A stretch of DNA of 62,381 nucleotides from an uncultured Alphaproteobacteria bacterium (GTDB taxonomy: Bacteria; Pseudomonadota; Alphaproteobacteria; CAAGCB01; CAG-977): assembly GCA_944393745.1 (NCBI GenBank), contig CALYBD010000010.1:1-62381 (forward strand), read 5' to 3'. Positions within the stretch are counted from its first letter, which is position 1; each line of letters starts with the position of its first letter. A program made the position numbers and the translations under genes. The notes below the pieces were generated by a model that was not told the DNA's origin, did not search any database, and saw nothing but the letters and a program-made list of their open reading frames with translations. Positions 55,635 through 62,381 of the stretch are shown one piece after another.

Positions 55635-56237
55635 ATGTCAGTTGAACTTTTTATCAATATTGTCGTGATCTGTCTTTTGGTGCCCACGATTATTTTTGCG
55701 GTTATTTTAAATAAACGCCTGGAGGTTCTGAGAAACAGCCGCGCGGATTTAGGCCGACTGATCGAGGCGTTTAACGATGCGACAACGCGGGCAGAGGCCG
55801 GGATTCCCAGATTAAAACAGGCAGCGGACAGCGCAGGGCTGTTACTGCGTGAACAAATTCAAAAGGCACAGACCTTGCGTGATGATATGGCCTTTATGAT
55901 TGAACGGGCCGATACGGTTGTTCAGCGCCTGGAAAATTCAATACATACTGTGCCTGCCTCTGTCCGGTCTGCGGACGGATCGGTTTCCGGATCGGGAACA
56001 AAGCAGACTGATTCTTTTGCCCGGAAAACGAAGAAGAAAAGAGTCTTGGCCGAAAATCCCGAAGATTTAATCTCCTCTGCCGTATCGGCGGCGCAGGATA
56101 TTCTGCGCGATGTCGAGGGGCAAAAGGTTTCTGAAAATACGCAAAAAACGTTTATTCCTTCGCCGCAGGACGATATCGGTGCCGACAGATCGGAGGCTGA
56201 ACGGGAATTGCTTAAAGCGTTACAGTCCATGCGTTAG
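55635..56237 (+). CDS. Flagellar-cluster membrane protein (DUF6468-like)
   Basis: 200 residues. One N-terminal membrane helix (ELFINIVVICLLVPTIIFAV) followed by a long coiled coil with LRNSRADLGRLIEAFNDATT, the recognisable core of the DUF6468 family found between fliM and motE in alphaproteobacteria. The C-terminal half is charged and disordered. Function not established; a motor or stator accessory role is likely from its place. Confidence 0.78.
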   Translation: MSVELFINIVVICLLVPTIIFAVILNKRLEVLRNSRADLGRLIEAFNDATTRAEAGIPRLKQAADSAGLLLREQIQKAQTLRDDMAFMIERADTVVQRLENSIHTVPASVRSADGSVSGSGTKQTDSFARKTKKKRVLAENPEDLISSAVSAAQDILRDVEGQKVSENTQKTFIPSPQDDIGADRSEAERELLKALQSMR

Positions 56238-56248
56238 GAGTATCGGAT

Positions 56249-57022
56249 ATGCCTGAAATGAAAACTTCCGTGCCTCTGCGCAAAGAAAAAACAAAAAAAG
56301 TACGTGCTTCACGGTTCAGATTGCTGCCGTTGGTTATCTTTTTCTGCGTGCTGATGTTGTCGGTGCGTGTCGGTGTTGTCTGGCGGAATCTGGTTTTGCT
56401 GCAATCCGACACGGATCAGTCCGCCGTAGCCGTTACGGCCGTTCAGGCTCAGTCGTCGGCGGTCGCGGCCGAAGCAAAAGCGCAATCTTTGTCTTCCAAA
56501 ATAAATCAGGCCGTTTCTCATGCGGAAGATTTTCAAAAACAGGAAGAAGAACCTCAACCGGAAAAAAACTTTTCACAGTCCGAACTGGAAATTTTGCAAA
56601 AACTGGCTCAGCGGCGCGAAGAGCTGGATATTCGCGAACGCAGCATTGAACAAAAAGCCGGTGTGCTGAAGGCTGCCGAAGCGCAAATAGATATGAAAAT
56701 CGCAAAATTAAAAGAACTGGAAGCTTCCATCAAAGATTTGATCGGCGTTTATGATGAAAAAGAACGCGATCGACTGAATAATCTGGTCAAAATTTATTCA
56801 ACAATGAAGCCAAAGGAAGCCGCCCGGTTGTTTAATGATATGGAAATGTCTTTGCTGGTTCGCGTTTTTGAACAGATGAAAGAATCAAAAGCGGCGCCTA
56901 TCCTGGCTTTGATGGATTCCGCCAAAGCAAACGCTTTGACTTCTGAATTGGCCAATAAGAGGACTCTGCCGGGCTACGACGGCCCTGAACCGGAACAGGA
57001 AAAACAAGACGCTGTTGATTAA
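56249..57022 (+). CDS. motE: MotE-like protein
   Basis: 257 residues. Basic cytoplasmic start, one membrane helix (LLPLVIFFCVLMLSVRVGVV), then a long coiled coil. The MgtE-N-like domain YSTMKPKEAARLFNDMEMSL near residues 180-230 is typical of MotE. In Rhizobium-type bacteria MotE is a periplasmic partner of the MotB/MotC stator system. It matches this position in alphaproteobacterial fliL-fliM clusters. Confidence 0.82.
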   Translation: MPEMKTSVPLRKEKTKKVRASRFRLLPLVIFFCVLMLSVRVGVVWRNLVLLQSDTDQSAVAVTAVQAQSSAVAAEAKAQSLSSKINQAVSHAEDFQKQEEEPQPEKNFSQSELEILQKLAQRREELDIRERSIEQKAGVLKAAEAQIDMKIAKLKELEASIKDLIGVYDEKERDRLNNLVKIYSTMKPKEAARLFNDMEMSLLVRVFEQMKESKAAPILALMDSAKANALTSELANKRTLPGYDGPEPEQEKQDAVD

Positions 57023-57085
57023 AGGCTTTTATAAACGGCAAAGATACATTAAACTGCTTTATCAATCTGCCGAAAGAGGATAAAA

Positions 57086-57472
57086 ATGGCTGTAGATAAA
57101 GAAATGAGTGTGCTGATTATCGATGATTATCAGACAATGCGTGGCGTTATTCGCAACTTGTTTAATCAATTGGGCTTTTATAATACGATTGAAGCCGCAA
57201 CAACTGATGAAGCACTGGAAATTTTGCAAAAACAATCTTGCGGCCTGGTCATTTTTGACTGGCGGACGGGACCGATGTCCGGGGAAGACTTTTTAAAAAC
57301 AATCCGCAGTAATGAACAGTTAAAAAACACGCCGTTTGTCGTCGTCAGCGCGGAAAGTAATCAAGAGCTGAGCTCTGTCATGCGCGATGCCGGCGCGGCA
57401 GATTTTATTGCCAAGCCGTTTACCAAGGCAACTTTAAGAAAAAGAATGACGGCTTTGTTCGGTTCTTTTTAA
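57086..57472 (+). CDS. CheY-like response regulator
   Basis: 128 residues, a lone receiver domain. The acidic pair is in VLIIDDYQTM, the phosphorylated Asp in VIFDWRTGPMSG near residue 56, the switch Ser in VVVSAES and the Lys in IAKPFTKA. It lies in the flagellar operon and most likely binds FliM, but no chemotaxis kinase is in the window. Confidence 0.9.
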   Translation: MAVDKEMSVLIIDDYQTMRGVIRNLFNQLGFYNTIEAATTDEALEILQKQSCGLVIFDWRTGPMSGEDFLKTIRSNEQLKNTPFVVVSAESNQELSSVMRDAGAADFIAKPFTKATLRKRMTALFGSF

Positions 57473-57491
57473 TCAAAGGGGATCGGGCGCA

Positions 57492-60400
57492 ATGGGCAGA
57501 CTAATTAAAATTGTGGTACTTTTGGGGGTGTGGCTGATGAATCTGCCGGCTTTTGCGGCAGCTGCACCGGATCTGGCCGTTGTGCAACGTGAAAAAGAAA
57601 TTCGGCTGTTGTTTTCCTGGGATCAACCGGTAAATTTTTCCGAAAACACCCGGGCAGGCAGATATACATTGACTTTTTTAACGCCGGCGGCAGTGCCGGC
57701 CGGACGGTTAAGGCAAATTTCAACGGCGTTGCCGCGGCGCTGGCGGCAGATGACTTTAACGGAAAAGGACGGACATCTGACTTTTTCCGTAACGTTGCCA
57801 AAGGACAGTCGCGCTTTTGCCCAAAAAGAAGGGAATGATGTTTTTATTGTGTTATCGGAAAAAACTTCTCTTCCCGAACTGCGGCCGGTTTCCGATGCGC
57901 CGGAAACAGAAAAAAAACAGGAAACGTCCGAAAATTCTTCTGCAGAAATACCAGCTGTTTTAACGCCTCCTTTGATCTCTGCAAAACAAAAAGAAGTTAT
58001 TGACGATGCCGATGAACAGGACGAATCGCCTGAAAAGATTGATTTGTCCGCGATTCCGTATACGGATTCCCAGACAAATATCTCTTTGAGCCTGTCCAGT
58101 CCGCAGATTTTTGCCAACAAGGATATTTCGTCCGAAACGGAACCGCTGCCCGATGTTTCGGGATACCGGGCGGCAACGCTCAGCTTTCCTTGGACTCGCA
58201 TGACGGCGGTTGCGGCTTTTCGCCGGGACGGATATGTGTGGATTGTCTTTGACCGAAAGGGGGAATTTGATTTCAGCCTGGAACGCGAATTATACAAAGA
58301 CATTATTCACGAAATGATACAGGTGCCGCATTCTCATGCGACCATTTTCCGTCTGGTGACGCAAAAAGGATATAACCCCAGTCTGCGCCGGGAAGGATTA
58401 TTATGGGCTGTTGATTTAATGTATCAGCCGATACGGCCGAAACAATCGGTTGATTTGATTTTGCAACGCAAAACACCGTTCGGGGCGCGTATTTTTGTTC
58501 CGTTGGAAGAATCGCCGCAGGTTATTCCTCTGATTGATCCGGAGGTCGGCGATTTAATGTATATTGTGCCGATTTTTTCATTGGGCAAAGGCGTTCCGAC
58601 GCCGCGTTCGTTTGTTGATGCCAATTTTTTGCAAACGGCGCAGGGAATGGTTATCGTGCCCAATATTGAAGAGCTGAACGTTTATTCTTCGACTTCCGGG
58701 GTTGAAATTCGCGGCCCGAAAGGCGGCATGCGTTTTTCATCGGAAGATATCCTGTCTTTTTTGGCAAAATCGAAAATCAACACGGATCCTTTATCTCAGA
58801 TTCTTGACGTGGCGGCCTGGTCTTCCAACGAACCGCGGGATTATTTAAGAGATTTGAAAGTTCTGCAGAATAACGTTTTGAATGCCGATAAGAATAACAA
58901 AGATGTTCAGCGGTTGATTTTGGCGCGCTATTATTTTGCAAACGGTATGTATCCCGAAGCGATGAATGTTGTACGCGTTATTGCCGCGGATAATCCGGCA
59001 ATGGCAGAACTGCCGGGACTGATCGCTTTGCGCGGTGCGATTAATTTTATGATGATGCGCTATGACGAAGCGATAAAAGACTTGTCTTCGCCGCTGTTGA
59101 AAAATGATATGGCTTCGGATTACTGGCGTGCGGCGACTTTGGCAGCTTCTTCACGGACACCGGAGCTGTATTTGCAGACAATGAAAGACAATATGGCGAT
59201 TTTGCAGGCTTATCCGTATCCGATTAAAACACGTCTGGCTTTGGCCGGACTTCATGCCGCCGTGGCCGGAGGTGACGAATTTTCTATCCAGAATTTTATG
59301 GAAGCCGCTTATAATTCGCAAAATTCCAAAGCCGAAAACGACGAGATTACTTTTTATCATGCATTGTGGCAGGAAGCCAGCGGTATGTATACCTTGGCGC
59401 GCAACGAAATGAAACAGCTGGCCGAAGGTACGGACTTTTATTTCCGCGCGATGGGGGGATTGGAAAAAGTACGCATGGATACGCGCGCAAACGCTATTAC
59501 GCCTCAGGAACGAATCGAAGAACTTGAACGTTTGTCATACGCTTGGCGCGGCGGCGAATTTGAATATAACCTGATGACCATGCTGGTCGCGGCATATCAG
59601 GATCAAAAGAATTTTTCACAAGTTCTGCATATTCTGAAAGATATGCAGGTTCGTTTTAACGGTATGCAGGAAAGCGAAAGAATCCAAAAATTGATGGAAG
59701 ATATTTTCCAAAAGCTTTACCTGAGCAAAAACGAAGAGATTTTGTCTCCGGTCAAAGCAATCGCGCTGTACGAAGAATTTAAAGAACTGACACCTTCCGG
59801 GGAAAAAGGAGCTCAGATCGTGCGCCGTCTGGCAGACAGGTTGGTTTCCATTGATTTGCTGGATCGCGCGGCCGATTTGTTGGACGATCAGATTCGTCAG
59901 CCGATCGGCAACAAAGAACGCGGCCTGATTTCAACGCGTCTGGCTTTGGTACGCCTGTTGAATAAAGAACCGGAAAAAGCTCTGAATGCTTTGAAAATCA
60001 GTGAAAAAAGCCGTTTTTCGGACAGGCTTCAAAAACAGCGCCGCTATATTCAGGCAAAGGCTCTGGCCGATTTGAAAAAAACAAATGAAGCCGCAAAACT
60101 TTTGGAAGACGATGAGTCGCAGGAAGCAAAAATGCTGCGCGCCGAAATTTTCTGGCAGGCGCAAATGTGGGATAAGGCCGCCGATGCGCTGAAATTATTG
60201 ATTACGCGCCCCCGGCCTGATGTGCCTTTAACTCAGCAGGAGGCTCAGCGCGTTTTGGACTGGGCGGCGGCGTTACGGTTGGCCGGACGTCCGAAAGTTG
60301 TTATGCGTTTGCGGGAAAACTTTATGCCGTATATGGAAAAAACAAACCTTGCAGAAGCTTTTGATTTTATTACAAAAACACCTCAACAAGGTCTGCTGGA

Positions 60401-60509
60401 TTACCATCAGGTCGCCAAAGAAGTCGAATCGGCGGAAAGTTTTCATACTTTTGCCAAGGAATATACAAATCTGATAAAAACCCAAGGGTTAAGCGAAACC
60501 GTTCAATAG
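57492..60509 (+). CDS. Large secreted TPR protein of the flagellar cluster
   Basis: 1005 residues. Signal peptide IVVLLGVWLMNLPAFAAAAP. Residues ~25-120 form a beta-rich domain (IRLLFSWDQPVNFSENTRAG) like AMIN-type periplasmic domains, followed by a Glu/Ser-rich linker. From about residue 440 to the end come many helical TPR-like repeats (YYFANGMYPEAMNVVRVIA, RAADLLDDQIRQ). It is probably periplasmic. It follows the cheY-like gene after 19 bases and probably belongs to the motor, as a scaffold or stator-associated protein. This role is inferred from context. Confidence 0.72.
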   Translation: MGRLIKIVVLLGVWLMNLPAFAAAAPDLAVVQREKEIRLLFSWDQPVNFSENTRAGRYTLTFLTPAAVPAGRLRQISTALPRRWRQMTLTEKDGHLTFSVTLPKDSRAFAQKEGNDVFIVLSEKTSLPELRPVSDAPETEKKQETSENSSAEIPAVLTPPLISAKQKEVIDDADEQDESPEKIDLSAIPYTDSQTNISLSLSSPQIFANKDISSETEPLPDVSGYRAATLSFPWTRMTAVAAFRRDGYVWIVFDRKGEFDFSLERELYKDIIHEMIQVPHSHATIFRLVTQKGYNPSLRREGLLWAVDLMYQPIRPKQSVDLILQRKTPFGARIFVPLEESPQVIPLIDPEVGDLMYIVPIFSLGKGVPTPRSFVDANFLQTAQGMVIVPNIEELNVYSSTSGVEIRGPKGGMRFSSEDILSFLAKSKINTDPLSQILDVAAWSSNEPRDYLRDLKVLQNNVLNADKNNKDVQRLILARYYFANGMYPEAMNVVRVIAADNPAMAELPGLIALRGAINFMMMRYDEAIKDLSSPLLKNDMASDYWRAATLAASSRTPELYLQTMKDNMAILQAYPYPIKTRLALAGLHAAVAGGDEFSIQNFMEAAYNSQNSKAENDEITFYHALWQEASGMYTLARNEMKQLAEGTDFYFRAMGGLEKVRMDTRANAITPQERIEELERLSYAWRGGEFEYNLMTMLVAAYQDQKNFSQVLHILKDMQVRFNGMQESERIQKLMEDIFQKLYLSKNEEILSPVKAIALYEEFKELTPSGEKGAQIVRRLADRLVSIDLLDRAADLLDDQIRQPIGNKERGLISTRLALVRLLNKEPEKALNALKISEKSRFSDRLQKQRRYIQAKALADLKKTNEAAKLLEDDESQEAKMLRAEIFWQAQMWDKAADALKLLITRPRPDVPLTQQEAQRVLDWAAALRLAGRPKVVMRLRENFMPYMEKTNLAEAFDFITKTPQQGLLDYHQVAKEVESAESFHTFAKEYTNLIKTQGLSETVQ

Positions 60510-60518
60510 GAGCCATGT

Positions 60519-61040
60519 ATGTTTGAAGCTTTTCGGGACAATATGAAACAGGCCATGGATACCCTTCAGGAAAAATATCAGGGCTTTACGGATTCCGTTG
60601 ACAGATTTAACCAGGATCTGTTGGAAATCAGGGATATATTTGTCAGCATTAAAAATATTATCGGCGCCATTTTTTCTTTTATCGGTCAGGAAACGGCCGT
60701 TTTATTATTTTGCACGTTCTTGTTTTTGTTTATTTTCAATCTGATTCCTTTTTTGTTTTTTGATAAAAAACTGCGTTACTTTATCGGCGTGGGATTTGGT
60801 ATTTTTCTGTCGTTTTTTTTCGAATATACGGCCTGGTCAACGGCAAAATACATTTTAATTATGTTCTCGCCGATGATTCTTGAATATCTTTTGGTTGAAT
60901 TGTTTAAGGTTACCGGAAAATCGTTAAAAGCGCTTTTGGATAAATTTTTCGCACTGCTGAAAAGGGGAATTCAAGGCCTTTTCCAAAAAATTTTTGAAAA
61001 ATCAAAAAAGCCTGAAGAGGAAAACAGTTCTAAAAACTAA
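60519..61040 (+). CDS. Hypothetical membrane protein
   Basis: 173 residues with an amphipathic N-terminus (NMKQAMDTLQEKYQGFTDSV), three hydrophobic helices between about residues 45 and 130, and a basic tail. ATG 60519 is preferred, seven bases after AGGAG. Family not recognised. It is translated right after the TPR protein, so a joint function at the envelope is possible. A terminator closes the operon. Confidence 0.65.
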   Translation: MFEAFRDNMKQAMDTLQEKYQGFTDSVDRFNQDLLEIRDIFVSIKNIIGAIFSFIGQETAVLLFCTFLFLFIFNLIPFLFFDKKLRYFIGVGFGIFLSFFFEYTAWSTAKYILIMFSPMILEYLLVELFKVTGKSLKALLDKFFALLKRGIQGLFQKIFEKSKKPEEENSSKN

Positions 61041-61060
61041 AAAAATCTATAAAATATAAT

Positions 61061-61093
61061 CCCGAACTCAAAAAAATTGAGCTCGGGTTTTTT
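61061..61093 (+). terminator. Terminator of the fliL operon
   Basis: CCCGAACTCAA and TTGAGCTCGGG pair with one A-C mismatch around AAAAA, then six T. Confidence 0.85.
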
Positions 61094-61120
61094 AGAAGGC
61101 TTGTTTTCTTTTATCGATCC

Positions 61121-61320
61121 GACAGATGCTATGCAAAAGGTTTTTCTGTCTGACCGAAGCAAAGAAAAGCAATATAACATAACTTTTTCAGAGGCTGTCG
61201 CGGCTTCTGCAAAAGTCCTTTTTGTTATATTCAAAAGAATAACTCCGAAAACGGATACTTTCAAACAAAAAGTTCGTTTTCGGAAATATTTTCTGCTTTT
61301 GAAGATTTCAAGCCTTTTTT
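61121..61320 (+). other. Structured intergenic region upstream of the S24 regulator
   Basis: No gene. Four successive inverted repeats: GACAGA/TCTGTC (61121-61150); a long imperfect hairpin at 61171-61231 with arms AATATAAC/GTTATATT, ACTTTT/AAAAGT and CAGAGGC/GCTTCTG; a second at 61244-61284 with arms TCCGAAAACG/CGTTTTCGGA and ACTTT/AAAGT; and a terminator-like stem GCTTTTGAA/TTCAAGC followed by six T (61295-61320). It ends 15 bases before the regulator's ATG. Candidate attenuated leader, small RNA or operator region. Confidence 0.5.
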
Positions 61321-61335
61321 CGGAGAGCGGAAAAT

Positions 61336-62220
61336 ATGACCAAAACAACAAAGAACGAAGCTTTTCATCAACGTTTAGCCTTGCTTATCGGAACGGAAGA
61401 ACCGTTTCGCTGGGCAAAACGCATGGAGATTCCCAGCGCAACATTTGCCAGAATTTGGAATGATCATGACATACCGAAACATGATCATTTATGCCGAATC
61501 GCCAAAAACTGTAATGTTTCTCTGGATTGGCTGCTGCTGGGATATGGAAAATCGGACAGCGCGAATATCTCTTTTGCGGTTATGCCGCTGATTGGTCTGG
61601 CCAGTTGCGGAATTGCACAGGGCTGGTTTAACGAATCGGATCTGACCGGACATATTTTACTGCCTTCTTTTCTGGCCGAAGAAGATGCTTTTGCCGTTGT
61701 GTGCCGCGGAAAATCGATGGTCCCCGCCAAAATAGCGGACGGAAACGTCTGTATCGTTTATCCGAATCGTCCGGTCGAAATCGGCAAGCCGGTTCTTGTG
61801 CGGACAAAAACGTTTGTTAAAGGAAAAGAAATTGCTTTGGCAACAATTAAGCTGTTTGATTCACAGGACGAAGATGCGGTTTCTTTATCCGGTTGGCTGG
61901 ATCCCGATGAAACGGGTTATCAAAGCCTGTTTACGGAAAAACGTCTGAAAAACAGTATAACAATGCTGGCTCCCGTCGGAAATATTTTACAAATTTCCCT
62001 GCCCGAATCGGCATTACATTTCGAATCGGCCGTTGATAAATCCGTTTTGACCGAATGTCTGGATACCCTTAAACCCCTATATGGCAAAACGGATTCAAAA
62101 AAATTTGCCGATATGGTTTTGTTTCTGTATGACGATATTATGCGCAACGGCCGGCCAAACATGAAAACAATCAATCGGTTGGCCGAAATGATGGATCAAA
62201 AAAACAAACAAAAAAAATAA
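61336..62220 (+). CDS. HTH/S24 phage repressor-like regulator
   Basis: 294 residues. The N-terminal helix-turn-helix (HQRLALLIGTEEPFRWAKRM and IPSATFARIWNDHDI) resembles phage-type repressors. The S24 domain follows, with ASCG as a possible self-cleavage site near residue 95, the Ser in CRGKSMVPAKI near 134 and a candidate Lys in LATIKLF near 176. The C-terminal 80 residues are an extra helical part. If the Ser/Lys pair is active it may lose repression upon DNA damage, like LexA or CI. Its targets are unknown. Confidence 0.82.
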   Translation: MTKTTKNEAFHQRLALLIGTEEPFRWAKRMEIPSATFARIWNDHDIPKHDHLCRIAKNCNVSLDWLLLGYGKSDSANISFAVMPLIGLASCGIAQGWFNESDLTGHILLPSFLAEEDAFAVVCRGKSMVPAKIADGNVCIVYPNRPVEIGKPVLVRTKTFVKGKEIALATIKLFDSQDEDAVSLSGWLDPDETGYQSLFTEKRLKNSITMLAPVGNILQISLPESALHFESAVDKSVLTECLDTLKPLYGKTDSKKFADMVLFLYDDIMRNGRPNMKTINRLAEMMDQKNKQKK

Positions 62221-62228
62221 AAAGTCTA

Positions 62229-62257
62229 TTGACAAAAGGCTAAATAGATCTTATACA
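62229..62257 (+). promoter_or_regulatory. Strong sigma-70 promoter facing out of the window
   Basis: TTGACA (62229-62234), 17-base spacer, TATACA (62252-62257): a perfect -35 and five of six at -10 with optimal spacing. It starts eight bases after the regulator's stop and reads toward the right edge. The gene it drives is outside the window or the transcript is non-coding. Confidence 0.6.
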
Positions 62258-62329
62258 CAGATTTTGCGCTGATTATTTAAAAAGCGTTAAGAGTTCATAG
62301 GATGTAGTGAATATGTAGAGAAGAGAAGA

Positions 62330-62380
62330 GATGTACAGGCGGTGGCTGTTAGCAAGTGATGGTCAGTGCTGAAGTACATC
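62330..62380. repeat. Inverted repeat at the right edge
   Basis: GATGTAC (62330-62336) and GTACATC (62374-62380) are inverted copies 37 bases apart, ending one base before the window end. No ORF lies here. Confidence 0.5.
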
Positions 62381-62381
62381 G

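Noticed and set aside
61077-61463. ORF of 128 codons overlapping the S24 regulator start
   Set aside because: It runs through hairpins and the regulator's first codons in another frame and resembles nothing.

Overview
The window reads as a chromosomal piece of an alphaproteobacterium, probably a host-associated, fermentative one of the kind known mainly from gut metagenomes. The evidence is the alphaproteobacterial order nuoN-birA-RNase J, the flagellar regulator FlaF, a DUF6468/MotE flagellar cluster, and gatC next to ruvX. Organism-level statements are inference. Gene density is high, with short or overlapping junctions.

Left to right: a low-complexity contig edge and three ~120 bp tandem repeats (1-595); glycogen phosphorylase on the minus strand; a RecD/TraA-like helicase with two small proteins; a 12-gene complex I operon without nuoE and nuoF, followed by birA and RNase J (6180-20011); a secreted protein and a pair of HExxH metallopeptidase-like paralogues (20032-22458); MscS channel and RuvX on the minus strand; gatCAB with trailing unknown genes (24064-29039); tRNA-Ser(GCU) followed by a decayed mobile region holding phage tail genes, an SGNH-type gene and a serine-recombinase scar (29151-32022); gltX; an RND efflux pair; a dapL-dapF-Clp-like operon; a complete N-type ATPase operon atpDCQRBEFAG (42885-49814); flagellar genes flaF, flgHAGF (minus) and fliL-fliM-DUF6468-motE-cheY-TPR (plus); and an S24-type repressor preceded by a heavily structured intergenic region.

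The energy genes stand out. Complex I keeps all predicted Fe-S ligands of NuoB, NuoG and NuoI. It has lost the NADH-oxidising subunits, the His/Tyr quinone pair of NuoD, and many membrane charges: both essential NuoK glutamates, the NuoH E157 equivalent and the NuoM E407 equivalent are all Gln. It sits in the ordinary alphaproteobacterial neighbourhood with every frame open, so it looks vertically inherited and repurposed rather than dead. The ATPase is the N-type, with a two-carboxylate c subunit and a long b subunit with a delta-like C-terminus. One small protein family (here called the PDHP family, after a shared motif) occurs three times, each time beside a housekeeping operon. All homology and residue statements are by eye, without database searches.
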